In this document: positions 16,074 through 24,838 of the stretch, piece after piece
Position numbering within the stretch: position 1 is the stretch's first letter
Layout: each line of letters opens with the position of its first letter
The notes under the pieces: generated by a model
The model's database searches: none
The model's input: only the letters and a program-made list of their open reading frames with translations
Told to the model about the DNA's origin: nothing
Program-made: the position numbers and the translations under genes
DNA from: Micromonospora sp. CB01531
GTDB lineage: Bacteria; Actinomycetota; Actinomycetes; Mycobacteriales; Micromonosporaceae
Direction of reading: 5' to 3'
DNA length: 64,000 nucleotides
Assembly: GCF_001905095.1 (NCBI RefSeq)
Contig: NZ_LWLS01000071.1
Span: 29,771 to 93,770 of the forward strand

Positions 16074-17555
16074 GTGATCTCGGCGACGCTGCTGACCCCG
16101 GTCAGGACATCGTCGCGACCGGGCGGCGACCGTCCCGGCCCGACGCGGGCCGCGGAACGGGCCTACATCGGGGTCCTGGTGGTGCTGGACACCACCGTGC
16201 TGGCGGCGGCCATCCTGATCGCATACCTGGCCCGCTTCGGGGACGAGCCGCCGAGCGGCTCCAAGATCCCGTACGTGGTGGTGGCGCCCGCCCTGCTGCT
16301 GGTCTGGCTGATCTCGCTCAAGGCGATGCGCTGCTACGACGACCGGGTGCTCGGCTACGGGGCCGACGAGTACCGGCGGGTCAGCTCGGCGAGCCTGCGG
16401 TTGGCCGGCGGCATCGCGATCGCCGGGTACATCGCCGACGTCGGCGTGTCCCGGGGCTTCCTGGCCATCTCCTTCGCGGTCGGCGCGATCGGCCTGGAGG
16501 TGGCCAGGTACGCCGCGCGCAAGCGGTTGCACCGGGCCCGTGACCGGGGCGCCGGCTGGTCCCGCAAGGTCCTCGTGGTGGGCGACACCGCGCACGTGCT
16601 GGAGCTCGTGCACACCCTGCGCCGCGAGCCGTACGCCGGCTACCAGGTGGTCGGCGCCTCCATCCCGGACGCGCTGCTCGCCCCGGTGCCGCAGCGGCTG
16701 GGCGACGTGCCGGTGGTCGGCTCGTTCCGGGACATCCCCGAGGCGGCCACCGCCATCGGCGCGGACACCGTGGCCGTCACCGCCTCCGGCTCGCTCACCG
16801 CCACCCGGCTGCGCCGGCTCGGCTGGCAGCTCGAGGGGACCGGGGTCGACCTGGTCGTCGCGCCCGCGCTGACCGACGTCGCCGGCCCGCGCATCCACAC
16901 CCGTCCGGTCGCCGGCCTGCCGCTGATCCACGTCGAGGCGCCCGAGTTCCGGGGCGCCCGTAAGCTGGTCAAGGGGCTGGTCGACCGCTCGCTGTCGCTG
17001 CTGGCGTTACTCCTGCTGCTGCCGGTGCTGGTGGTGATCGCGCTCGCCATCAAGCTGGACAGCCGGGGGCCGGTGCTGTTCCGCCAGGTCCGGGTCGGCC
17101 AGGGCGGCGAGGAGTTCGACGTCTTCAAGTTCCGCACCATGGTCGTCAACGCCGACGATCTGCTGGCCGAGTTGGCCGCGCGCAACGAGACCGACGGCCT
17201 GATGTTCAAGATGCGCGACGACCCGCGGGTGACCCGGACCGGCCGGCTGCTGCGCAAGTGGTCCCTGGATGAGCTGCCCCAGCTGGCGAACGTGCTACTT
17301 GGTCAGATGAGCCTGGTCGGGCCCCGCCCGCCACTCCCCTCCGAGGTGGCCCGGTATGACGGTGACCTGGCCCGCCGCCTGCTGGTCAAGCCCGGCATGA
17401 CCGGCCTCTGGCAGGTCAGTGGCCGGTCCGACCTGAGCTGGGAGGACGGCATCCGGCTCGATCTCTACTACGTGGAGAACTGGTCGCTCGCCGCCGACCT
17501 GACCATCCTCTGGAAGACCTTCGGCGCGGTGATCCACCGTCGTGGCGCCTACTGA
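16074..17555 (+). CDS. Exopolysaccharide polyprenyl-phosphate sugar-1-phosphate transferase
   Basis: Integral membrane initiating glycosyltransferase (WbaP/CpsE type) that loads a sugar phosphate onto undecaprenyl phosphate for exopolysaccharide or glycoconjugate synthesis. 493 aa: four N-terminal membrane segments, a central Rossmann-like CoA-binding-type domain (VLVVGDTAHVLELV), one further membrane segment near residues 305-325, and the catalytic domain with KFRTM, KWSLDELPQLANVL and SLVGPRPP. GTG 16074 follows GGGGAGGG. No other polysaccharide gene is adjacent, so the product is unknown. Confidence 0.92.
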   Translation: MISATLLTPVRTSSRPGGDRPGPTRAAERAYIGVLVVLDTTVLAAAILIAYLARFGDEPPSGSKIPYVVVAPALLLVWLISLKAMRCYDDRVLGYGADEYRRVSSASLRLAGGIAIAGYIADVGVSRGFLAISFAVGAIGLEVARYAARKRLHRARDRGAGWSRKVLVVGDTAHVLELVHTLRREPYAGYQVVGASIPDALLAPVPQRLGDVPVVGSFRDIPEAATAIGADTVAVTASGSLTATRLRRLGWQLEGTGVDLVVAPALTDVAGPRIHTRPVAGLPLIHVEAPEFRGARKLVKGLVDRSLSLLALLLLLPVLVVIALAIKLDSRGPVLFRQVRVGQGGEEFDVFKFRTMVVNADDLLAELAARNETDGLMFKMRDDPRVTRTGRLLRKWSLDELPQLANVLLGQMSLVGPRPPLPSEVARYDGDLARRLLVKPGMTGLWQVSGRSDLSWEDGIRLDLYYVENWSLAADLTILWKTFGAVIHRRGAY

Positions 17556-17593
17556 CCCCGCCCCCGGTGCAGCCCGCCGAAACGGGAGCCCGG

Positions 17594-18724
17594 TCAGGGC
17601 TGCGGGCCGAGCCAGTCGAGACAGACCGCCACCGCGTCGTCGATCAGGTCGCCGGCGACGAAGGCCCGCAGATCGCCGATCAGCGACCGGACCGCGTCCA
17701 GCGGCTCCATCGGCCCGGTACGTCGAAGGAAGCGGTCCAGCGCGGTCTCGCCGTAGCGGATCTGCCGGGCGGTGGCGTCGACCACCCCGTCGCTGACCAC
17801 GAAGAGCCGGTCCCCGCGCCGGAGCGGGAACTGCTGCGCCTGGTAGTCCGTGGCCTCGAACATGCCGAGCGGGAACTGCTTCTCCAGGACCTGCTCGCTG
17901 ACCTCGCCCTCGCGCAGCAACAGCAGGCGCGGCGACCCGGCGTCGACCACGGTCATCGTTCCCGACGCCAGGTCCAGCTCCAGCAGGAGCGCGGAGAGGT
18001 ACTGCTCGCCCCGGTGCAGCGCGTAGATCGCCTGGTCGGCCAGGGCGGCCTGGTCGGCCAGGGCCAGCTCGGCGCGGCGGGCGTTGCGCAGCGCGTGGAT
18101 GGCCAGCGAGGTGAGCATGGACGCGGCGGCCCCCTCACCCGAGCCGTTGATCACCGAGAGCCAGAGCCGTCGACCGTCGTCCGACCAGTCGAAGCTGTCA
18201 CCGCGCACCGCGTACGCCGGCTCCAGCTGTCCGGCCAGGCGGAACGACGGCCGGATCCGGCTGCGACCGGGCAGCAGTTCCCACTGCATCTCGGCGGCCA
18301 GGGTCAGCCGGCGGTCCCGCCGGGCGGTGACGTAGACGTCGGTGCTGGCGGTCACGGCGGCCAGCTCGTGCCCGAGCGCAGTGGCCATCGCGTCCAGCTC
18401 CCGGAGGGCGGCCGGGCCGGCCGGCAGCGGCGACAGCCGGAGCACGCCGCGCCGCTCGCCGCGCATGCCGACCGGGAACCAGCCGGTGCCTTCCGACACC
18501 ACCGGCTCCTGGTGGTCGAAGCAGCGCCAGGCCGGATGGCCCGGGCTGGTGATCGGCTCGCCGTCGCCGAGCGCCAGCAGCACCGCGAGCCGGTAGTCGA
18601 CCTGGTAGAGCTCGGTGCGGGTGATCCCGTAGGCCCGCGCGAGCTCGGTGGCGAGCCGGTCGATCAGCAGGTCGGCCGGGGCCTCACCGAGAGCCCGGCG
18701 CACCCGATCCTCCGGTCCGCTCAT
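17594..18724 (-). CDS. SpoIIE-type PP2C phosphatase with an altered metal-binding motif
   Basis: 376 aa; a GAF-like N-terminal region (to about 130) followed by a SpoIIE/PP2C domain (about 140-376). Family enzymes dephosphorylate Ser/Thr of anti-sigma antagonist proteins using two metals bound by Asp. Seen: RGDSFDW (Asp176), SDGVVDAT and DDAVAV near the end. In the motif normally written D-x-x-G-H-G, this protein has VINGSGEG, with Asn193 in place of Asp and Glu in place of His. It may be weakly active or altered in metal use. It is divergent from a MarR-like gene with 56 bp between starts. AGGAGC precedes the ATG. Confidence 0.8.
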   Translation of the reverse strand: MSGPEDRVRRALGEAPADLLIDRLATELARAYGITRTELYQVDYRLAVLLALGDGEPITSPGHPAWRCFDHQEPVVSEGTGWFPVGMRGERRGVLRLSPLPAGPAALRELDAMATALGHELAAVTASTDVYVTARRDRRLTLAAEMQWELLPGRSRIRPSFRLAGQLEPAYAVRGDSFDWSDDGRRLWLSVINGSGEGAAASMLTSLAIHALRNARRAELALADQAALADQAIYALHRGEQYLSALLLELDLASGTMTVVDAGSPRLLLLREGEVSEQVLEKQFPLGMFEATDYQAQQFPLRRGDRLFVVSDGVVDATARQIRYGETALDRFLRRTGPMEPLDAVRSLIGDLRAFVAGDLIDDAVAVCLDWLGPQP

Positions 18725-18780
18725 CTTTGCTCCTTTGCACAGGTCGGCCGCCTGGTACGGCGGGTAGTCTCGGGCGCACC

Positions 18781-19350
18781 ATGGCCGAAGAACGCGGTCC
18801 TTACGGACCTGAAGCGAGTATGGCCGCCGCCCTGGACGAGGCGGCGGGCACCCTGCTGGCTGTCTGGGAGGCGGCCCGGGAGCGCACCACGAGCCGACTC
18901 TCCGGTGCCCAGTTGCGTGCGGTCATGGTCGTCGAGCAGTACGACGGGATCAACCTTCGCCGCCTCGCCACGCTGACCGACATGCTGCTCTCCTCGGCGA
19001 GCCGGCTCTGCGACCGGCTGGTGGCGGCCGGGATGCTGGAGCGGGAGCCGGGCCGGTTCGACCGACGGGAGATCTCCCTGCACCTCACCCCGGCGGCGAC
19101 CCGGCTTCTCGCGGAGCTGCGGGCCGACCGGCGGCACCGGTTGGACCAGATCCTCGCCGGGATGAGCGCTGAGGGCCGCGCGGCGCTGTTGCGCGGGATG
19201 CAGGAGTTCGACACGGTCGCCCGGCGCGGTGTGGCCGGTCCCCCGGAGGGGTGGCCGGTGCTGCAGCCCTCCGGCGAGCGGACCGGGGACCCGCTGGCCG
19301 AGCCGGGGGAGCCGTCGACCGGCGAACCGCCGGTGGCGCGTACCGCCTGA
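18781..19350 (+). CDS. MarR-family transcriptional regulator
   Basis: 189 aa winged-helix protein. Seen: helix-turn-helix INLRRLATLTDMLLSSASRLCDRLVAAGMLEREPGRFDRREISLHLTP split over recognition helix and wing, with an extended hydrophilic C-terminus from residue 150. ATG 18781 is chosen for homology of the N-terminus; no clear ribosome site precedes it, so translation may be leaderless (TAGTCT, a possible -10, lies 10 nt upstream). Divergent from the SpoIIE-type phosphatase, which it may regulate or share a stress pathway with. Confidence 0.8.
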   Translation: MAEERGPYGPEASMAAALDEAAGTLLAVWEAARERTTSRLSGAQLRAVMVVEQYDGINLRRLATLTDMLLSSASRLCDRLVAAGMLEREPGRFDRREISLHLTPAATRLLAELRADRRHRLDQILAGMSAEGRAALLRGMQEFDTVARRGVAGPPEGWPVLQPSGERTGDPLAEPGEPSTGEPPVARTA

Positions 19351-19359
19351 AGGCCGGGA

Positions 19360-20592
19360 TCAGCCGGAACGGGCCAGCCAACCGACCGGGCGTTCGATGA
19401 TCCGGCGGGCCACCGAGGCGGCCCCGCCGACCGCCGCGGACTGCGCGCCGAGCGCGGCCGGGCGCACCGTTACCGGTGACCATGCCGCGGTGAGCACCCG
19501 CCGGGAGATCTCGGCGACCACCGGCGGGGCGAGCCAGGGGGCAAGCGGGGCGTATCCGCCGCCGAGCACCACGGTGTCCAGGTCCAGCAGGTTCACCACG
19601 CCGGCCACGGCCACGCCGAGGGCCGTCCCGGCGTCGGCCAGGGCGGCCAGGGTGGCCGGATCGTCGGCTGCCGCGAGGTCCGCCAGCCGGGTCGCGGCGG
19701 TGTCGGCGGGCAACTCGCCGCCGGACAGTCCGGCGGCGGCCAGGACGGCCTCCTGGCCCGCGTACCGCTCAAGGCAGCCGCGGCCGCCGCAGCGGCAGGG
19801 CCGCCCCTCCGGGTGCACCGGGATGTGGCCCAGTTCGCCGCTCCAGCCGCGCGCGCCCCGATACAGCACCCCGTCGAGCACGATCCCGGCACCGATGCCG
19901 ATCTCACCCGAGATGTGCAGGAAGCTGGCCGACCCGGGCGGGCCGGCGTGCAATTCGCCGAGGGCGGCGAGGTTGGCCTCGTTGTCGACGACCAGCGGCG
20001 GGATCCCGTCGACCGGCTCGGCGAGCGGGTGCCCGGCGAGCAGCCCGGGGACGTCCACGTCCCGCCAGCCGAGGTTGGGTGCGAGCCGGACCAGGCCGCC
20101 GTCGCCGACCAGGCCCGGCACGGCGAGCGCCGCGCCGGCCAGGGTCAGCCCGTCGTGTACGGCCGCGGCGCGGGCCTCGGCGGCGAGCGCGGCGAGCCGG
20201 TCCAGGGCGTCGGCGGGGGAGAGCGGCCGCAGGTCGGCGCGGCGCACCACGTGGTGGCGTACCGCGCCGGTCAGGTCGACCACGCAGGCGGCCAGGTAGT
20301 CGACGTTGACCTCCAGCCCGAGCCCGGCCGGGCCGTCGGCGGCCAGCACCAGGCCGCGGGCCGGCCGCCCGGCCCCGGTACGTGGTGCGGGGTCCGCCTC
20401 GGCGACCAGCCGACCGGCGATCAGGTCGTCGACGACGGCGGAGACGGTGGCCCGGGTCAGCCCGGTCCCGGCGGCGATCTCGGCCCGGGAGGGGGGCCGC
20501 TCGGCGGCGGCGATCCGCCGGAGCACCACCGCCAGGTTGAGCTCGCGGAGGCTGCCCTGCCGGACGGCCCCGGCGGTGCTGGCGCTGGTCAC
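19360..20592 (-). CDS. xylR: ROK-family repressor of the xylose genes (XylR-like)
   Basis: Predicted sugar-responsive repressor. Seen: N-terminal winged helix-turn-helix (RAEIAAGTGLTRATVSAVVDDLI), then a ROK sugar-kinase-like domain with the Zn/ROK signature around GHIPVHPEGRPCRCGGRGCLE. It is divergent from xylA, whose promoter it flanks. Start choice is uncertain: GTG 20592 gives a natural N-terminus (VTSASTAGAVRQG) but has no spaced ribosome site; ATG 20619 overlaps the xylA -10 box and would be leaderless. Regulation of xylAB by xylose is inferred from family and gene order. Confidence 0.88.
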   Translation of the reverse strand: MTSASTAGAVRQGSLRELNLAVVLRRIAAAERPPSRAEIAAGTGLTRATVSAVVDDLIAGRLVAEADPAPRTGAGRPARGLVLAADGPAGLGLEVNVDYLAACVVDLTGAVRHHVVRRADLRPLSPADALDRLAALAAEARAAAVHDGLTLAGAALAVPGLVGDGGLVRLAPNLGWRDVDVPGLLAGHPLAEPVDGIPPLVVDNEANLAALGELHAGPPGSASFLHISGEIGIGAGIVLDGVLYRGARGWSGELGHIPVHPEGRPCRCGGRGCLERYAGQEAVLAAAGLSGGELPADTAATRLADLAAADDPATLAALADAGTALGVAVAGVVNLLDLDTVVLGGGYAPLAPWLAPPVVAEISRRVLTAAWSPVTVRPAALGAQSAAVGGAASVARRIIERPVGWLARSG

Positions 20593-20595
20593 CCC

Positions 20596-20624
20596 TTGAC
20601 ACTGCCACACGGTGGCCATTTAAT
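20596..20624 (+). promoter_or_regulatory. xylA promoter
   Basis: TTGACA (20596-20601), a 17-bp spacer and TTTAAT (20619-20624) match the sigma-70 consensus closely. The predicted transcription start is near 20631 and a ribosome site GGAGG is at 20658-20662. Confidence 0.75.
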
Positions 20625-20636
20625 TCAACCACTGAA
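20624..20636. promoter_or_regulatory. Candidate XylR operator
   Basis: TTCA-ACCAC-TGAA is an inverted repeat overlapping the end of the xylA -10 box and the predicted transcription start. Binding here would block xylA transcription. Confidence 0.55.
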
Positions 20637-20668
20637 CAAATTGCGGACGACACCACCGGAGGTCTGCC

Positions 20669-21856
20669 ATGGCAACCCGTCCCACTCCCGCCGACAAGTT
20701 CTCCTTCGGTCTCTGGACGGTCGGCTGGCAGGCCCGTGACCCGTTCGGCGACGCCACCCGGCCATCGCTGGACGCGGTCGAGGCGGTGCATAAGCTCGCC
20801 GAGCTCGGGGCGTACGGGATCACCTTCCACGACGACGACCTGGTCCCCTTCGGCGCGGACCCGGCGACCCGGGACGCCCACCTGACCCGGTTCCGCAAGG
20901 CCCTCGACGAGACCGGCCTGGTCGTGCCGATGGTCACCACCAACCTCTTCACCCACCCGGTTTTCAAGGACGGCGGCTTCACTAGCAACGATCGCGACGT
21001 CCGCCGCTACGCCCTGCGCAAGGTGCTGCGCAACGTCGACCTGGCCGCCGATCTGGGTGCCCGCACCTTCGTCATGTGGGGCGGCCGGGAGGGCGCCGAG
21101 TACGACCTGGCGAAGGACGTCCGCGCCGCGCTGGACCGCTACCGGGAGGCCGTCGACCTGCTCTGCCAGTACGTCGTCGACCAGGGCTACGACCTGCGGT
21201 TCGCCCTCGAGCCCAAGCCGAACGAGCCGCGCGGCGACATCCTGCTCCCCACCGTCGGGCACGCGCTGGCCTTCATCTCCACCCTGGCCCACCCCGAGCG
21301 GGTCGGGCTGAACCCGGAGGTCGGGCACGAGCAGATGGCCGGGCTCAACTTCGCCCACGGCATCGCCCAGGCGCTCTGGCAGGGCAAGCTGTTCCACATC
21401 GACCTCAACGGCCAGCGGGGCATCAAGTACGACCAGGACCTGGTCTTCGGCCACGGCGACCTGCTCAACGCGTTCGCCCTGGTGGACCTGCTGGAGCACG
21501 GCGGCCCGAACGGCGGTCCCGCGTACGACGGGCCGCGGCACTTCGACTACAAGCCCTCGCGTACCGAGGACATGACCGGGGTGTGGGCGTCGGCGGAGGC
21601 GAACATGCGCACGTACCTCCTGCTCAAGGAGCGGGCGGCGGCGTTCCGGGCCGACCCGGAGGTGGCCGAGGCGCTGGCCGCCAGCAAGGTCGGCGAGCTG
21701 GCGACGCCGACGCTGGCGCCAGGGGAGAGCTACGCCGACCTGCTCGCCGACCGGTCCGCGTTCGAGGAGTTCGACCCGGAGGCGGCCGGGGCACAGGGCT
21801 ACGGCTTCGTCCGGCTCAACCAGCTCGCCGTCGAGCACCTGCTCGGCGCGCGCTGA
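20669..21856 (+). CDS. xylA: Xylose isomerase
   Basis: Interconverts D-xylose and D-xylulose in the cytoplasm using divalent metals. 395 aa, the usual length for actinobacterial XylA. Seen: FSFGLWTVGW, ITFHDDDLVPFG with the catalytic His, FALEPKPNEPRGD and VGLNPEVGHEQMAGL carrying the metal-binding Glu/His residues. ATG 20669 follows GGAGG. First gene of the xylAB operon, 11 bp ahead of xylB. Confidence 0.97.
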   Translation: MATRPTPADKFSFGLWTVGWQARDPFGDATRPSLDAVEAVHKLAELGAYGITFHDDDLVPFGADPATRDAHLTRFRKALDETGLVVPMVTTNLFTHPVFKDGGFTSNDRDVRRYALRKVLRNVDLAADLGARTFVMWGGREGAEYDLAKDVRAALDRYREAVDLLCQYVVDQGYDLRFALEPKPNEPRGDILLPTVGHALAFISTLAHPERVGLNPEVGHEQMAGLNFAHGIAQALWQGKLFHIDLNGQRGIKYDQDLVFGHGDLLNAFALVDLLEHGGPNGGPAYDGPRHFDYKPSRTEDMTGVWASAEANMRTYLLLKERAAAFRADPEVAEALAASKVGELATPTLAPGESYADLLADRSAFEEFDPEAAGAQGYGFVRLNQLAVEHLLGAR

Positions 21857-21867
21857 GGCGGGCCGCC

Positions 21868-23319
21868 ATGCCGCTCGTCGCCGGGGTCGACTCGTCCACC
21901 CAGTCCTGCAAGGTCGTCGTCCGCGACGCGGAGACCGGCACGCTGGTCCGACAGGGCAGGGCTCCCCACCCGGACGGCACCGAGGTCGACCCGCAGGCGT
22001 GGTGGGCGGCCCTGCTGGCGGCCGTCGACGCGGCCGGCGGGCTGGCCGACGTCGCGGCCGTGTCGGTCGCCGGCCAGCAGCACGGCATGGTGTGCCTGGA
22101 CGAGACGGGCCAGGTGGTCCGCCCCGCCCTGCTCTGGAACGACACCCGCTCCGCCGGCGCCGCACAGGAGCTGATCGCCGAGGCGGGCGGCGGCGAGGCC
22201 GGCCGGCGGTTCTGGGCCGAGGCGACCGGCAGCGTGCCGGTGGCCAGCTTCACCGCCACCAAGCTGCGCTGGCTGGCCCGGCACGAGCCGGCGCACGCCG
22301 ACCGGGTGGCCGCGGTCTGTCTGCCGCACGACTGGCTCACATGGCGGCTGGCCGGCGCGCCGGGGCTCGACGCGTTGCGCACCGACCGGGGCGACGCCAG
22401 CGGCACCGGCTACTGGTCGCCCCGGACCGGTGCGTACCGTCTCGACCTGCTGGAACGCGCCTTCGGGCGGCAGCTCCGGGTGCCCGCGGTGCTCGGTCCG
22501 GCGGACCCGGCCGGGCCGTTGGACCCGGCGGCGCTCGCCGGCCGGGGCGGCACCGGTGCCGTCCTGCTCGGCCCCGGCACCGGCGACAACGCCGCCGCGG
22601 CGCTCGGGGTCGGTGCCGGCCGGGGCGACGTGGTCGTCTCGGTCGGCACCTCCGGCACGGTCTTCGCGGTGGCCGACGCGGCCGCCGCCGATCCGAACGG
22701 GGCGGTGGCCGGCTTCGCCGACGCCACCGGCCGCTTCCTGCCGCTGGTCTGCACGCTCAACGCGGCCCGGGTGCTCGACGCCGCCGCGACCCTGCTCGGG
22801 GTCGGCCTCGCCGAGCTGAGCGAGCTGGCCCTGGCCGCCCCGCCCGGCGCCGATGGGCTGGTCATGGTCCCCTACCTGGAAGGGGAGCGGACCCCGGACC
22901 GGCCCTCCGCCACCGGGTCGCTGCACGGCCTCACCCTGGGCAGCTCGACCCCGGCCCACCTGGCCCGGGCCGCCGTGGAGGGGATGCTCTGCGCGCTCGC
23001 CGACGGCTTGGACGCGTTGACCGCGCAGGGTGCCACCGCCCGCCGGGTCATCCTGGTCGGCGGCGGGGCCCGGTCGGCGGCCGTGCGGCGGATCGCCCCG
23101 CAGGTTTTCGGCCGGCCCGTGGTGGTGCCGCCGCCCGGCGAGTACGTCGCCGACGGCGCCGCCCGCCAGGCCGCCTGGGTCGCCCTGGGCGGCGCGGCGC
23201 CACCGGCGTGGACGGTCGGCGACACCGAGGAGTACGGGGCGGTGCCCGTACCCGCCGTCCGGGCGCGCTACACCCGGGCCCGGGACCTGGTCGTGGACCG
23301 CCTCGACACCGTCCCGTGA
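21868..23319 (+). CDS. xylB: Xylulokinase
   Basis: Phosphorylates D-xylulose to xylulose 5-phosphate for the pentose phosphate pathway. 483 aa FGGY-family kinase: N-terminal GVDSSTQSCKVVV phosphate-binding loop, VAGQQHGMVCLD, LPHDWLTWRL, then C-terminal VSVGTSGTVFAV and ILVGGGARSAAVRRI. ATG 21868 lies 9 bp after the xylA stop with ggcgggcc upstream. Longer frames upstream overlap xylA and are not real. Confidence 0.96.
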   Translation: MPLVAGVDSSTQSCKVVVRDAETGTLVRQGRAPHPDGTEVDPQAWWAALLAAVDAAGGLADVAAVSVAGQQHGMVCLDETGQVVRPALLWNDTRSAGAAQELIAEAGGGEAGRRFWAEATGSVPVASFTATKLRWLARHEPAHADRVAAVCLPHDWLTWRLAGAPGLDALRTDRGDASGTGYWSPRTGAYRLDLLERAFGRQLRVPAVLGPADPAGPLDPAALAGRGGTGAVLLGPGTGDNAAAALGVGAGRGDVVVSVGTSGTVFAVADAAAADPNGAVAGFADATGRFLPLVCTLNAARVLDAAATLLGVGLAELSELALAAPPGADGLVMVPYLEGERTPDRPSATGSLHGLTLGSSTPAHLARAAVEGMLCALADGLDALTAQGATARRVILVGGGARSAAVRRIAPQVFGRPVVVPPPGEYVADGAARQAAWVALGGAAPPAWTVGDTEEYGAVPVPAVRARYTRARDLVVDRLDTVP

Positions 23320-23343
23320 TCTCCACCTGATTGGCTGCCGGGC

Positions 23344-24756
23344 ATGAGCGGCACCAGGATCCCCCGGCGCGGCAGCGCGGCCCACCGGTTCTACAGCGTG
23401 CTCGTGTTCGTGGTGCTCGCCTCGCTGGACAACGTGGCGATCGGCCTGGTCCCGCCGCTGTACGGGCCGATCTCCGGCGCGCTGGGAGTGCCGCAGCGGC
23501 TCCTCGGTCTGGTCACCGCGGTGAGCTTCCTGGTCAGCGCGGTCGCCGCGGTCGGCTGGGCGTACGTGGGCGACCGGACCAACCGCAAGCCGCTGCTGAT
23601 GGTCGGCACGCTGATCTGGGCGGCCGGCACCGGCGGCAGCGCCCTGGCCCAGCACTATCCGACGTTCCTGGTCGCCCAGCTCGTCGCCGCGGTCGGGTTG
23701 GGTGCCGTCGGCTCGGTCGGCTTCTCGGTGGTCACCGACCTGATCTCGCCCCGCCGCCGGGGCCTGGTGATGAGCTTCTGGGGGCTCTCGCAGGGCGTCG
23801 GCACCCTCGCCGGGACGCTCGTCGGCGGCATCCTCGGCGCCACCGACTGGCGTCGGCCGTTCCTGCTGCTCACCGTGGTCGGCCTGGCCGCCACCGTCGC
23901 CTACCTGTTCACGTACGACATCCGGCGCGGGCAGAGCGAGCCGGAGCTGGCCGCGGTCCTCGACGCCGGCGCCGAGTACGACTACCGGATCAGCCGGGCC
24001 GACCTGCCCCGGATCCTGGGCCGGCGGACCAACCGCTGGCTGATCCTCCAGGGACTGACCGCGCAGGCGGCGTTTGGGTCCCTGGTGTGGCTGCCGGTGC
24101 TGTTCGCCCAGCGTGCCGAGGCGCAGGGCTACTCGCCCGCCACCGCCGTGGTGGTGGGCAGCGTGTTCGCCACCCTGTTCCAGCTCGGCGGGGTGCTGTC
24201 CATCGTGGGCGGCCTGGCCGGCGACGCGCTGCAGCGGCGTACGCCCAGCGGCCGGGCTCTCGTCGCGGCGGTGGGCATCCTCGCGGCCGTGCCGTTCTAC
24301 CTGGTGCTCTTCCTGGTGCCGATCCGGATCGACGTGCCGAACGGCGGCAGCTCCGGCGCGGTGATCGCCGCGGTGCTGACCAGCGTGGTCACCGAGCCCA
24401 CGGTCGGGCTGAGCCTGCTGACCGCGGTGCTCGCGCTCGCGCTCACCTCCGCCAACTCGCCGAACTGGTTCGCGCTGATCGCCGACGTCAACCCGCCCGA
24501 GCACCGGGGCACCGTCTACAGCCTGGGCAACCTGGTCAACGGGGTCGGCCGGGCGGCCGGCAACGGGCTGGTCGGGGTGGCCTTCCACGCGCTGCGGGCG
24601 GCCTTCCCGCCGCCGCTGAACTACGCGGTCGGCCTGGCCGTGTTCCAGCTCTTCTTCATCCCGACCGGCCTGATGTACTGGCTCGCCGCCCGTACCTCGC
24701 CGCGCGACATCGCGCAGGTCCACGACCTCCTGCACACCCGCGCCGGCCGCCTCTGA
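23344..24756 (+). CDS. MFS transporter, possibly for xylose
   Basis: 470 aa, about 12 hydrophobic segments with the MFS loop motif GDRTNRKP between TM2 and TM3 and ISPRRRGLVMS between TM4 and TM5. It follows xylB by 24 bp on the same strand, so pentose uptake or efflux is plausible but unproven. N-terminal SLDNVAIGLVPPLYGPI resembles Spinster-type members. Ends near the convergent GH13 gene. Confidence 0.82.
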   Translation: MSGTRIPRRGSAAHRFYSVLVFVVLASLDNVAIGLVPPLYGPISGALGVPQRLLGLVTAVSFLVSAVAAVGWAYVGDRTNRKPLLMVGTLIWAAGTGGSALAQHYPTFLVAQLVAAVGLGAVGSVGFSVVTDLISPRRRGLVMSFWGLSQGVGTLAGTLVGGILGATDWRRPFLLLTVVGLAATVAYLFTYDIRRGQSEPELAAVLDAGAEYDYRISRADLPRILGRRTNRWLILQGLTAQAAFGSLVWLPVLFAQRAEAQGYSPATAVVVGSVFATLFQLGGVLSIVGGLAGDALQRRTPSGRALVAAVGILAAVPFYLVLFLVPIRIDVPNGGSSGAVIAAVLTSVVTEPTVGLSLLTAVLALALTSANSPNWFALIADVNPPEHRGTVYSLGNLVNGVGRAAGNGLVGVAFHALRAAFPPPLNYAVGLAVFQLFFIPTGLMYWLAARTSPRDIAQVHDLLHTRAGRL

Positions 24757-24838
24757 CCTCTCTCGCGCCGCCGCTTCGTGGGGCGCCGCCGACCGCCGGC
24801 CCCGCAGACGGTGGGACCGGCGGGCGGGTGGATCACCG

